Source of the DNA: a virus
IMG/VR virus record: IMGVR_UViG_3300025476_000005
Span: 1-33,156 of that record
Direction: 5' to 3' (one strand)
DNA: 33,156 nt
Positions within the stretch are counted from its first letter, which is position 1. Each line of letters opens with the position of its first letter. A program made the position numbers and the translations under genes. Positions 22,601 through 31,255 of the stretch are shown here, one piece after another. Under the pieces are notes generated by a model, which searched no databases, was not told where the DNA came from, and was given only the letters and a program-made list of their open reading frames with translations.

Positions 22601-25600
22601 AAGACCGCCGAGTTCGTGCACGAGAAGGGCAAGAGAATGCTCATGGTCCGCATCGGAAACGCCATGCACACGATCAATGACCAGAGAAACGGCCAACTCA
22701 CCAAGCCCGCTGGAGAAGTCCTTGCCGATCTTCACAAGGCGCTGATCCAACAAAGCGTTGACCTGCTGAAAGCGGACCTGGCCGATGCAAGCCCGCAGAG
22801 CGTGGCTTCGACCAAGAACCTCGCCAAGACCCGCCTGAAAGATGGTGGCATGTATTCCGTTTCCGCCGATGCGGTGGACGCCTATGACATCAAGTTGCCG
22901 GATGGATACGTTAGAAAGGGTGACTTGTATGTGAGGGAAGCGGCAAAGGAAAACCCACCCGCGCCCGCTCCCGCCACCACACTGGAGGAAGTCACAGCGG
23001 CTTCGGCGCATCTTCCTGAAGGTGTATTTCAAGATGTGATCGATGGCATGGATCGGGAGATTGAACGTGCGCGAACCAAGGTGGAAAATCTCCAGAAGAT
23101 CAACGAACGCCTCAATGAGCAATCGAGCAAAGTCCCCGGCTCATTTGTTACCGGACGTTCCAATCAGCACAAGGGTTTGATGAAGCAACGCGGTGCCCTC
23201 AATGACCGCATGAGCAAAGCGTTCACTCTATGGCAAGACGCGGAAAAACATCTCCGCGAGCTTGAAGAAAAACGTGCGGGATACGTGTCTGGAGAACGGC
23301 ATGAAAACGGCCAGCCGCGAGCCAACTCTCCATCACGGCAAGCGGCGACATCCGCTGTTGGTTCCTACGGCGATTACCTTCGCGCCACGGTCAAAAAGGG
23401 TGACAGGGTGACATTCGTTGCCAACCCGGATGCCGGTGGCAGCATCGTCAAGAGCGTGAACAAAAAAACGATCACGCTGGAAGGTGGATCATCGTGGAGT
23501 TTTGACTACTTCATGCCATGGAAGGACGGCAGGGAGATGACCAAGGCGGAATTGAAGGAAGACATTAAGGCGTGGAGAGATAAGCAACCGCCATCAGATT
23601 CCACCGTGCAGGAGCCCGGCGCTCCGTTTGGCGACGCATTAGGGAAAGAAAAGGAACGTCTGTTTGCCACCGCACCTCGTGGCAATGACAGACACCCGCT
23701 GGCACCGAACGGACAGAGATCGAACCTGGCGGAAGATCAATGGTCAGCGGCGCGGACGGATGGGTTCAAGAAAGACTTCGGAGATTGGGAGACTCTGGAT
23801 GTTCAAAGAAGATTGGATTTAATGTCACCCACGAAGATTACGGTTCCCGATTCGTGGAGAGGGAAATCAATCGAAGAAATGCGCCAGTCAATGGCCGAAA
23901 TCCTTGACGAGATGGTTAGAAATAAAGCCGTCATTGAACATCCCGAAATCGGCACGATCCACATTGGACGGCGAGGTGCTGGGAAAACGGAAAACACATC
24001 GGCAGACCCGGCCAAAATTCTGATAGCATCCGATTTGGAAAACACTATCCCGCGTTCGATTAAGTCAGGATTCTCGAAGAGCAAAGAACAAGGCGTGGAA
24101 GGGTACACAACACTTCTTCTTCCCGTCAATGTGGACGGACACGAACTGACTGCTATTTTCACCATCAGAAAACAGTCCGATGGTCAATGGTATTACAACA
24201 CCGTGGCTGTCGCTGACAAAGAAATGAGACCGGGTTCATATGAATCGCCTGGTGCGCTTGCGCGCCCTCTAGGGAAGACTCCAATCACCGGCCTCGATGG
24301 ATTCATACGCCGGGAATTGAAGCGCGTCAACCCGGAAAGTTTCCAGGGCAAGCTGGACTCAAACGGCGAGCCGCTGCCCGCCGAGGTGGACCGGTGGCTT
24401 GTGAAGCAGAAAGACGCCGCGCCCGACCGGGTCGAGGAAAGCCAGGTGCCGCTTGACGCATCGGAGGTTTCCACCTACCTTGCAGCCAATGGCACTCCAG
24501 CAAGCGTCATCAAAGCCGAAAGTGAGCGAGTATCCCAAGCCTTGGAACAACATCGATCCGGCGGATTGGCCGAGGATGGAAAGCCGTATTCGCAAGGTGA
24601 TTTCTTCGCACAGCCAGAATCCGCGCCATCGCCGAAGGGTGGGGCAACTCAGGTTCCTGCTGCCAGCCCCGGAACAAAGCCCAAGACTGGAACCAAACTT
24701 CCATCCGTTTCAGAAGACCTCTACGCCGGCCTGACCGGCGATTGGCAGGCGCTCGCCCGCGAGGTGAATGACAAGGGGCGGGCGGTGCAGATTTTGCCCC
24801 AGCTCATCAAACATGAGATTCCCTATTGGAACCCGGTGGGCACGCGCATCGAGTCCCCGGCGGATGTTCATGCGCTCATGATCCCCATCCGCTCGCCTTT
24901 CTTCGAGTCGGTCAAGGTCATGATCCTGGACGGACAGAACAATATCGTTGCAGCACGCATTATTACCATTGGAAGCGTGAATGAATCCGTGGCTTCAACA
25001 GGGGAAATTATGGGCGAGTTGGCGAGGCTGCGCGAGGAAACCGGGAAGAAATACCAGAGCATCATCCTCAGTCACAACCATCCATCCGGTGACCCGTCGC
25101 CCTCATCCCATGATGATATTATCACCCGTCGCTTGAGAGAGGCTGCCGATATGACGGGATGGGAGGTGCTCGATCACATCATCACCAACGGCGAGACCTA
25201 CCACAGTTACCGCGAGTCCGGAATGATGTACTCCTCGACGGTCAACGAGGAAAAGCCATTCACGCCACGACGCATGGGGCCTCTGCCAGACAAGAACTTT
25301 CCAATGAAAGCGGATTGGGAAGTGGCGTTGCCATCGAAACTCCAGTCGATGGATCAACCGGAGAAGATCGCCGAGTTGGCGAAGTTCCTGAGAAACGGGA
25401 ACCCGGACGCGGCCCATTTGCTCATGATGAACACGCGGATGAATCTGCTGGGCATCGAGCGCATGACATCCGAACAGGCCATGGATAGCCAATACCTGGC
25501 GCAACGCATCGCCAACGCCAGGGGATCGTTTGGAGCGTATGCCGTGGCCATCGATCTCCCGGCGGGAATCACTGGCGACAACTCAAAAATGCACCTGTTG

Positions 25601-28600
25601 GCAATGCGGGTGCAGGCAATCAAGGACAGCATGGGAGTTCGAGTGGTTGACATTTCATCCGTGGATCCTGAAGGGCCGGGGTATTACAGCGCGATGGAGG
25701 AAGGTGTGTTGAGAGAACCCGCCCGTGACTTCGGGAAGGATGAGAACCAGCCCGACCTATTCGCCGCCACACGCGCGCCAGACGCCACGCAGAGGCTGGG
25801 CAGCGTGAAGGTGGGCACCATGTCAGCCCTCGGCGCTTACCGCACGCTCACGGCCAAACGGGACGCGGGCAAGGCACTCACGGCGGATGAGCATCAGAAG
25901 TTGCTGGATGCCGAACAGGCGCTTGGTCAGAAGCTGGCGTTCGACATGGATGCGGTGAAAGGGCAAGAACAACCCGCCGCGCTTCCAGGCGGCGAGCAAT
26001 CGGCCCGCCCGGCACCCGTCAAATCCCCGCGCGAGGTGCAGCAGGGCATGGGCTTCGGCAACGAGGTGGCCAAGAGCGGACAGATGAGCCTGTTTGAAGG
26101 GGAGAAACCTTTCGGGAAACATCCCGCCGACGTGTGGAAGGATTTCCCGCATGTGCAATGGATGGTGCGCTTCAACCATGTCAGCAACATCGGCGGCCCG
26201 CGCATCACGGTGCCGGATGCCAAATATGGAACACGCAGCTTCAATGCGGACTGGTATTTTGCCAAGGGTCGAGGGGAAGCCAGACCTGAAGAGCGGGAAA
26301 AATCAGCCCGCCAACTCATCAACCGCATTGTCAATGCCACGCCGAGGGGAAACCTCGACTCCATGCGCGATTTCATCAAGGCCAATCCCGATGCCATTCT
26401 GGTTCCAGTGCGCGGATTGGAAGAACCCAACACGGCATCCAACATCATTCCTGAGAGATTCGCTAGATTCCTATCAATCTTTGGCGGAAATCCAGTCAAT
26501 GAAACCGTCCACAAGACCAACACCAGCCACAACACCGGCAAGGACGCCAAGAGCCGTTTGTTCACCGTGCATGAATTCGATGGCGCGATAGAACCCGGAA
26601 AGGATTACATCATCGTTGACGATGTTTCCACCACCGGGGCGACCGCCTACTATCTGGCCCGCCACATCGCCAGCCAAGGTGGGCGTGTTGTCGGCGACAT
26701 CCAAATGGGACTGACACCGCGCGGCGAAATGGATGCAAGGAAGCAGCGGGCGTTTGTCGGCGACGAACACATCATGGCGATGAGCGATGCCACAAAAAAA
26801 TCCTTGCAAGCCAAAGGCGATGATGCCACTTTGAACGCCGTTGTTCAACAACACGGAATCGCTTATGACTGGCACACCCTTACCGACGCCCTTGGCCGAG
26901 CCCTCAACGCCAACTGGAGCACAGCATCCCGTGCTGCGGGAATGCCTGGAGTCGGGACGCAGGTTCGAGGCGGAACACAAAGCGGGCGACCCGTTGATTA
27001 TGGACGCGCTGGCGAAGTTCCGAGGCGACTCCCCGCCTTCCCCGGAGAGCGCGAAGCAGCAGGACTAGACCGGCCCGCACCGGGCGAGACACGCATCACG
27101 CCACCCGCCGAAGGCGATGGACAGATGCGCTTGCTGGAGCCTGAGACTCCCTTCGGTGCCAACAGAAAAGGAATTACCGAACATCTAGTCCTGCCGATAC
27201 CTGAAAACAAGGAACGCCCAGCGTCTTTGTCCGAGGATAGAAACCCGCATTCCTTGGCGGATCTCCAGGAATTTGTACACGAGCCCGCGGTTCCGTTCGG
27301 TGCCAGCAAAGACGCCATCAAGCAGGCCCTCGCCAAACTGCCGCCGGTCTATCGCGGGGTGTTCGAGGCGGTGCAATCCGGCCTATCTACGCCCGAGGTG
27401 ATGGAACGCTTCAAGGTGAACGAAAAGGCGGTGGGCAACATCGTGTCCCAGGTGCATGCGCGAATCGCGGCCGCCACCGGTGAACCCGCGCCGGCAGAGA
27501 GTCAGGCGCCGCCGGCCTCGACACCGCCGCCGACCACCACGCCAAAGGCGCAACCCGTGGAAACCCCCAAGACCGCCACCGTTGAAGCACCGCCCAAACA
27601 GACGGACAAGGAGATGGTGGACCGAGCCTACTCAGGTCTCCCGGCGCTCATGCGCTCCAAGATCCCCGGCCTAGACATCGTTGGCGACATCACCCACGGC
27701 ATCAAATCGTTGTTGCTGCCCACATCCAACGGCCCGGGCGAACTTCACGCGGCGGAACTGCTTGGCAGACGCATCGGCGAGATGCACCGCCGCCAGGAAT
27801 CCGTGAATGGACAGTTTGAAAAATCGTGGAAGACGTTTGAAAAACTCGGTGTCCACCGCGAGGGATTGCCCATCGACGAAAACCAAGGCATCAAGTTCAT
27901 GTCCGACCGCTCGTCGGGCCGCCCGATGAGTCCCGAGATGCAGGCGATCAACGACATGGCGGACAAGCAGGACGCCATGCGCGTGAAACTCTTGGAAGAA
28001 GCTGGCGTGCCACTGCAAACCGTGCGGCAGGATTACTTCCCCGGAATCTGGACCAAGGAAAGCCGCCGGGCTTTCAACATGGCCATGGATGAAGCGAACG
28101 AAGCGGGCATCATTCCCGCGGGCACCGGCGTCAACGAAGCCACGCCAGAACAGAAAGCATGGGTGAAGGCACGGGTAGATGAACTGCTCGACCTGCGCCA
28201 GGGATCGGACGCCACGCCCGGTAACGATTGGCTGGCCATGATCGCCAAGCGGCCATTCCCCGGCGGCGAGTCATTCAAGAAAAGCAAGGTGTTCGACCAG
28301 GACATCAAGACCGCCTTTGAATTCGGATTGCGCCCGACGAGTTACAACCCGGTGGATCAGATGAAACTCAAGTGGGCGGAAATGGATCGTTCCATCATGG
28401 CCCATCAATACCTGCGTGATTTGTCGCGGGAAGGATTGGTCAAAGTGCTGGATCCATTCGCCGCAATCCCCGAGGGATGGCAGGAAATCCAAGACAACAA
28501 GGTGGGCAAGATCTACGGATCACCCACGATCACCGTTCCGGAATACGTCAACAAGGCGGTCTATGACGGGTTGATGAAGGTCGCGGAAAACATCGGCATC

Positions 28601-30802
28601 ACCCCGCAACGCGTGTTCAATGCGGGCCGGGGCAAGTTGGGATACGCGTCACGGTCCGGCGAGACCGTCACGCAATTTGCCACCGACCTTGGCGTGCTGG
28701 CGCATGAGATCGGACACCAACTGGATTTCAAATACGACCTGTGGGACAGGATCGTCACCCAGGCCGAGGCTGTTGGAAAACGCGGCGAAGTCACCAAGAC
28801 CGCCAGCGATGCCCGCCGGGCACAGATCAACCGCGAACTGCGGGCACTGGCGGATTTGAAACTGGAGAGCGAAACTCCCACCGATTACCGCCAACGCTAC
28901 GTGCGCAAGAAGGTTGAGAAAATGGCGCACATGCTGGAAGCCTATATCAAATCGCGTGAACTCTTCCGCGCCGTGGCCCCGGACGTGTTCTCACAGTTTG
29001 AATCGTTCATCCGTTCCACCCCGGAAATCGCGGAATTGGAAAACGTGAAGCCACGCATGACCTACGAGGAACTGACCAGCGATAAATACCTTGGACTCGT
29101 GCAGACCGGCAAGCGGATCGTGCCCAACGCGGTTGGCGACATCCTCAACAACTACCTGTCAGAAAGCCTCTACAACAACCGCTATTTCGGCAAACTCTAC
29201 ACCGGCTGGATGGCGCTCGCCAACAAGCTGAACCAGGCGCAATTAGGTGTTGGATCCGCATTCCATGCGGGATTCACCACGCTGGAAGCACAAATCAGCG
29301 CCAATGCCACGGTGATGAAAGACATGTTCGGCATCCTGCGCGGCAACCGCGGTTTCACCGACCTCGGCAAGAGCATCGGCAAAGCCGCCATTGCCACGGG
29401 AGAAACCTATTACACGGGCAACAAGGTGCTCAACGCATGGCGCGACCCGGACGGCGTGATTGATCCTAAGATCGCCCAGGTGGTGCGTGCCATCGAACTG
29501 GCCGGCGGCGGATTCACCATGGAACGCGGACTCAAGAGCGATGACATGGCGGCAGTTTACAGCGATTGGAACAACGGCCACAAGGTCATGGCGATGGTCA
29601 AGAGCCCGCTGGCGGCCGTGGAAGCCATGGCCTACCCGATCATGACCGGACTCGTGCCACGGCAGAAAGCCGGGGTGTTCGCGCACATGGCAAACCGCAT
29701 CATCGAACAGAACCCAGGAAAGGCATTGGAAGACCTCGCGCCGGAATTCCGCCAGGCATGGAACCGGGTCGATGCCCGCTTGGGTCAGGTCCGCTATGAC
29801 CGGCTTTTCATCCGCAACACCGCTAAAAACTTCATTCAAATGCTGGTCCGCGCACCCGGGTGGACGGGCGGAACCATCGCGGAAATCGGCGGCGCGTTCA
29901 AGGACACTTACAAGTTCTTCGAAGAGTGGACCAAGACCGGCAAACTCCCGCAGGACATACCCGACCGCGTGGCCTACACCACGTCACTCGTGCTGACCAC
30001 CGCTTTGATCAATGCATTGCTCACCTACCTGTTCACCGGTGACAAACCCAAGGACATGGACCCATCCAACTTGGATTACTGGGCATTCCGGACCGGCGGC
30101 ACTGACGAGCACGGCAACCCGGAACGCTTCGTTCTGCCGACCTACATGAAGGACATGCTGGCGTGGAGCAAGGAACCGGGCACCACCGCACTCAACAAGA
30201 CCCACCCGCTGATTTCCCTGGCAGCGGACATGGTGCGCAACAAGGATTATTACGGCATAGAGGTGAGCAATAAAGATGACGAACTCGCCAAACGCATCAT
30301 GGACGACGGGAAGTACATAGCCAAGGCGTTCGTGCCATTCTGGATGCGCGGGGCACAGCGCGAACGTGAACGTGAAGCGCCGCCATACCGTCAAGCGTTG
30401 CCGATGATCGGCGTGATGCCCGCCCCGGCCAAGATGACCGAAACCGATGCTGAAAGAGCCGCGGCAGAATATTCCAAGGACACAATCCCGGTTGGTGCAC
30501 GCACCCAGGCACAAGCAGATGCGTCCAAGGCCAAGTATGAGATCGTGAAAAAACTCAAAGCCAAAGAGCCGGTTGACTGGAACGCGGAATTGAAAGCCGG
30601 CCATATCAAACCCAAGGATTTCACGGGTCTCCTGCGCCGCTCCCAGATGAATCACCTGCAATACGTGGTGAAGAAACTCTCCATCGACAAAGCGGAAGCC
30701 GTGTTCAAGAAAGCCAACCCGGATGAGAAGAAACAGCTTGAACAGATCATGCTGGTAAAACGCTTCCATGCGCACACCCAAACGCCGGAACCCGAAGAAT
30801 GA
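16655..30802 (+). CDS. Giant polyvalent protein (4715 residues)
   Basis: One uninterrupted 14-kb gene, of the type described as polyvalent proteins: multi-enzyme proteins of phages and conjugative elements thought to enter the host with DNA. In order: coiled coil (~30-90); a phage domain NHPNVKNDDGSTSNVI..NHGNID (~505-585); glycine-rich hydrophobic helices (~860-910); small beta barrels in Pro-rich linkers (~1320-1750); inorganic-pyrophosphatase-like GYFLGSEGRDKQHVDVFIGP (~1785-1910); LPD3/BECR-nuclease-like region after FKKDFGDWE (~2360-2530); JAB/RadC-like SHNHPSGDPSPS (~2805); a possible degenerate second copy (~2875-3020); phosphoribosyltransferase with IIVDDVSTTGATAYY (~3160-3340); sigma-like HTH (~3550-3610); zincin-like LAHEIGHQLDF (~4015); membrane segment (~4440-4463). 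PFG-containing linkers recur. It ends ATGA-coupled to the next gene. Domain calls vary in strength; the architecture is clear. Confidence 0.88.
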   Translation: MGSRFRSLAEDEVQDYLGEVAAGRAGIDPNAVRMSQSKIPSEANTGARMLDQQQRDQRRQAAMDATEANRQAKEAERLAEEERKRQVRIGVSEGRAKTTDVQTGKTTLDTLPTGAPAFQTGEVGKPRVLPAVQQDKAKVIAGVPGFGELMVNDQIVQKTPYEPSQGKALVQDYRNPEGQTKSQALPTHTDPKTGQVTVSTKDAWGAPQKVDAGVDEALAAKVAKDAELEQRKAALDLRLNNINQTRMQFNPRWKGPDGAKTTFDKAAEALNNFEEKPIFARAQDREDTPGAIMKWAKVNPKTGQAARYQKDVIARVDPLSGESNITQDEDGNLVRVTSHKAGDLVEYDPLELVKWRKDRAQLQAAHDRAKAEHDRLLPQAERLNAAKFEVKDQHLKLAAEKIQHEHGMPPEAAGAAETLAAAETGVQSPWMRAWNEATAPVPGVIAADSTKPAQNTPEIAKNQPEIAQNGQKLQQPPSAGGAGSAAPPSVQPSAATTPAPPAAKVFPTNHPNVKNDDGSTSNVILAGVNINGKERVIPTMVDGKKLSVKEATTIAIKNGIDKYPTFNTPEEGDAWAKANHGNIDEQGNLKTAAAPATAKKPLIPLDDPGKIAMFSKAAGGLDKPEEISVETSPQGITWLTRKTKNGATDNIGSVAKDARGNPYVMLSSSLEGRGLQKHVDYSATDGMPIYLREPDGSQPIDPVKGAQYVADVFKAVQDTIPAGQDAVWAKLQEMKATPDQIAMQVYHGKLSVQDGQSLIKGVYPDLTLKADDPLAPATFGKWLSKQDAETKDAWNKAKEPEEKDAVKSKFLEDWWSNNGWKPGVDVGTLEEAIKVVTPGRQAEGTIRTIARKFDMEIAPAIGTLVGGFIGALVGAAAGIETGPGAVVTSVGGAIAGGTATGVVVAEMQKRILTAIMGEKWVKTNELQMAANARKHGEADMVATMAPLFISCMGGNVGVPVRNVGGGFISKAITGAGKAATEEAAFYNMGAVARGLPQQAMKIPMVERIAQNAAIGMRVDASRAAQEKYVGGKTNEDGSEISVINSALRGGVSFAALGFMPESIVMVPTAKQVLERAVVHGVSNAAVMTMAGTMYDSLTTGKLPDWNKVAKETGGTIPPFVVQSLVMGVLHRSWSGRSDKTGTVDPNSPAPTGTGTTTPPTKGPQSGFRNVTPKAPKPTVPQEPLTAEQAVIIETNPAKVAEMHPNDYAKWLSHNVTLEPGDQVASTEALANVQTAITAARTRGDTATEQVLTAQIHASTQRTDWTAEELGSDDPEFIERINNDARDFNQSLADTRTRLGIPEAPQVQAPTPNQPASAPPTVGTMVEYSRSDGRVEQGKLVKLADEQSGYMIERADGSTVEIPANREIRTPQSNGQNIQGPAGAQTPAQAAQNPPAAPTTGELGGPSGEGSGTKPAPPGEPPVTAGKHDDLPAGTIVRSDVYHGEGDITLTGPAQQGPNGPEYPAYFSGTQRYGMVQARHITNIATTPAKSTGTTPDAVQSPKNGEAQPSTASTETSTTNPEAKPTEPAQPPRRVAFHHPGLGGQATGEVIETRPDGRLRIKADDHKNVIVTLKPSDVIDIESTPSAAIKAPQETTPTPTDNGPTESKASAAQSPDQTGQPVRKTAPDEGQNANGEKGQVLTPSEPAAGETSTSAATKGRTSPRQIEAFDQGNVPADGREPVRVNEVDANGDPMFKVGEKVIVDGEEMTVSKVQMSKDSLGNEDVDYVVLNDGSKFGRQVLKSGDTVWTETDDSPTPKEETKAQAVEQAASETNTEPTEAQKEAGNYAKGKVTLHGMTVSIENPKGSTRSGTDKNGKPWSVEMKSHYGYFLGSEGRDKQHVDVFIGPNPDGKKAFVVNQIDPATGRFDEHKVMLAYDSRQEAIAGYQDNYKPGWKGLGSIVETDVDTLREWLKTEDTKKPAKKEDFKPTVKESLTVQPPTPGTPEFKALPQAEKQAAVKAFAESKKAERENARPERLTPADFQKTAEFVHEKGKRMLMVRIGNAMHTINDQRNGQLTKPAGEVLADLHKALIQQSVDLLKADLADASPQSVASTKNLAKTRLKDGGMYSVSADAVDAYDIKLPDGYVRKGDLYVREAAKENPPAPAPATTLEEVTAASAHLPEGVFQDVIDGMDREIERARTKVENLQKINERLNEQSSKVPGSFVTGRSNQHKGLMKQRGALNDRMSKAFTLWQDAEKHLRELEEKRAGYVSGERHENGQPRANSPSRQAATSAVGSYGDYLRATVKKGDRVTFVANPDAGGSIVKSVNKKTITLEGGSSWSFDYFMPWKDGREMTKAELKEDIKAWRDKQPPSDSTVQEPGAPFGDALGKEKERLFATAPRGNDRHPLAPNGQRSNLAEDQWSAARTDGFKKDFGDWETLDVQRRLDLMSPTKITVPDSWRGKSIEEMRQSMAEILDEMVRNKAVIEHPEIGTIHIGRRGAGKTENTSADPAKILIASDLENTIPRSIKSGFSKSKEQGVEGYTTLLLPVNVDGHELTAIFTIRKQSDGQWYYNTVAVADKEMRPGSYESPGALARPLGKTPITGLDGFIRRELKRVNPESFQGKLDSNGEPLPAEVDRWLVKQKDAAPDRVEESQVPLDASEVSTYLAANGTPASVIKAESERVSQALEQHRSGGLAEDGKPYSQGDFFAQPESAPSPKGGATQVPAASPGTKPKTGTKLPSVSEDLYAGLTGDWQALAREVNDKGRAVQILPQLIKHEIPYWNPVGTRIESPADVHALMIPIRSPFFESVKVMILDGQNNIVAARIITIGSVNESVASTGEIMGELARLREETGKKYQSIILSHNHPSGDPSPSSHDDIITRRLREAADMTGWEVLDHIITNGETYHSYRESGMMYSSTVNEEKPFTPRRMGPLPDKNFPMKADWEVALPSKLQSMDQPEKIAELAKFLRNGNPDAAHLLMMNTRMNLLGIERMTSEQAMDSQYLAQRIANARGSFGAYAVAIDLPAGITGDNSKMHLLAMRVQAIKDSMGVRVVDISSVDPEGPGYYSAMEEGVLREPARDFGKDENQPDLFAATRAPDATQRLGSVKVGTMSALGAYRTLTAKRDAGKALTADEHQKLLDAEQALGQKLAFDMDAVKGQEQPAALPGGEQSARPAPVKSPREVQQGMGFGNEVAKSGQMSLFEGEKPFGKHPADVWKDFPHVQWMVRFNHVSNIGGPRITVPDAKYGTRSFNADWYFAKGRGEARPEEREKSARQLINRIVNATPRGNLDSMRDFIKANPDAILVPVRGLEEPNTASNIIPERFARFLSIFGGNPVNETVHKTNTSHNTGKDAKSRLFTVHEFDGAIEPGKDYIIVDDVSTTGATAYYLARHIASQGGRVVGDIQMGLTPRGEMDARKQRAFVGDEHIMAMSDATKKSLQAKGDDATLNAVVQQHGIAYDWHTLTDALGRALNANWSTASRAAGMPGVGTQVRGGTQSGRPVDYGRAGEVPRRLPAFPGEREAAGLDRPAPGETRITPPAEGDGQMRLLEPETPFGANRKGITEHLVLPIPENKERPASLSEDRNPHSLADLQEFVHEPAVPFGASKDAIKQALAKLPPVYRGVFEAVQSGLSTPEVMERFKVNEKAVGNIVSQVHARIAAATGEPAPAESQAPPASTPPPTTTPKAQPVETPKTATVEAPPKQTDKEMVDRAYSGLPALMRSKIPGLDIVGDITHGIKSLLLPTSNGPGELHAAELLGRRIGEMHRRQESVNGQFEKSWKTFEKLGVHREGLPIDENQGIKFMSDRSSGRPMSPEMQAINDMADKQDAMRVKLLEEAGVPLQTVRQDYFPGIWTKESRRAFNMAMDEANEAGIIPAGTGVNEATPEQKAWVKARVDELLDLRQGSDATPGNDWLAMIAKRPFPGGESFKKSKVFDQDIKTAFEFGLRPTSYNPVDQMKLKWAEMDRSIMAHQYLRDLSREGLVKVLDPFAAIPEGWQEIQDNKVGKIYGSPTITVPEYVNKAVYDGLMKVAENIGITPQRVFNAGRGKLGYASRSGETVTQFATDLGVLAHEIGHQLDFKYDLWDRIVTQAEAVGKRGEVTKTASDARRAQINRELRALADLKLESETPTDYRQRYVRKKVEKMAHMLEAYIKSRELFRAVAPDVFSQFESFIRSTPEIAELENVKPRMTYEELTSDKYLGLVQTGKRIVPNAVGDILNNYLSESLYNNRYFGKLYTGWMALANKLNQAQLGVGSAFHAGFTTLEAQISANATVMKDMFGILRGNRGFTDLGKSIGKAAIATGETYYTGNKVLNAWRDPDGVIDPKIAQVVRAIELAGGGFTMERGLKSDDMAAVYSDWNNGHKVMAMVKSPLAAVEAMAYPIMTGLVPRQKAGVFAHMANRIIEQNPGKALEDLAPEFRQAWNRVDARLGQVRYDRLFIRNTAKNFIQMLVRAPGWTGGTIAEIGGAFKDTYKFFEEWTKTGKLPQDIPDRVAYTTSLVLTTALINALLTYLFTGDKPKDMDPSNLDYWAFRTGGTDEHGNPERFVLPTYMKDMLAWSKEPGTTALNKTHPLISLAADMVRNKDYYGIEVSNKDDELAKRIMDDGKYIAKAFVPFWMRGAQREREREAPPYRQALPMIGVMPAPAKMTETDAERAAAEYSKDTIPVGARTQAQADASKAKYEIVKKLKAKEPVDWNAELKAGHIKPKDFTGLLRRSQMNHLQYVVKKLSIDKAEAVFKKANPDEKKQLEQIMLVKRFHAHTQTPEPEE

Positions 30803-30981
30803 GAAGCTGGCGCGAAGACCCTGAAGGACCGGAAAACACCGAGGCCTCCAAGCAGGCACGGCGGGAGGAATTCGCACTTCGCATGCAGGACGCGCACCGT
30901 GTGGAGACGCCTGACGCATGCGGATGGCTTTTCACGGCACCCGTATCGCGCCGGCCGCTCAAGCCGCACGAGGAGGATTGA
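30799..30981 (+). CDS. Small unknown protein coupled to the giant gene
   Basis: 60 residues from the ATG overlapping the giant gene's TGA. Charged and helical (SKQARREEFALRMQDAHRVE), ending in GWLFTAPVSRRPLKPHEED. No family is recognised. Translation probably depends on the upstream gene. It ends 12 nt before copy 5 of the regulatory element. Confidence 0.5.
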   Translation: MRSWREDPEGPENTEASKQARREEFALRMQDAHRVETPDACGWLFTAPVSRRPLKPHEED

Positions 30982-30990
30982 GGGCGGAAA

Positions 30991-31034
30991 CCTGCGCCCG
31001 TTGCGCGGCGGTCCGGTTTCCGGCAAACTCCCGG
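30991..31034 (+). promoter_or_regulatory. Copy 5 of TGCGCCCGTT element
   Basis: TGCGCCCGTTGCG starts at 30993, with CGGCAAACTCCCGG 28 nt later; the ATG at 31036 is 43 nt from the first block. Confidence 0.55.
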
Positions 31035-31035
31035 C

Positions 31036-31254
31036 ATGTCAGTCAAAACCAAATTCACCAAGAAGCAGATCACCACGGCAAAAGCATTGCTCATCGCCGC
31101 CACCACAGTTGCGGAAATCCGCGATGCACAGGCCATTTTGCTGCAAGAAGTCCATGGCATGAGCCACGACCAGGCGGCCACCGCCATGGGGTTGACGCAT
31201 GCGGCGTATGACGCCTTGTTGCAGGCATTGCGCCAGACTCGCAACAAGCCCTAG
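31036..31254 (+). CDS. Small HTH protein
   Basis: 72 residues, with its own copy of the late element upstream. KKQITTAKALLIAATTVAEIRDAQAILL is helical and HGMSHDQAATAMGLTHAAYDALLQALRQTR looks like a helix-turn-helix (A..MGL.....LLQAL). It could be a regulator or a small terminase-like DNA binder, but nothing decides this. Its stop meets the stop of the convergent - strand gene one base later. Confidence 0.55.
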   Translation: MSVKTKFTKKQITTAKALLIAATTVAEIRDAQAILLQEVHGMSHDQAATAMGLTHAAYDALLQALRQTRNKP

Positions 31255-31255
31255 A

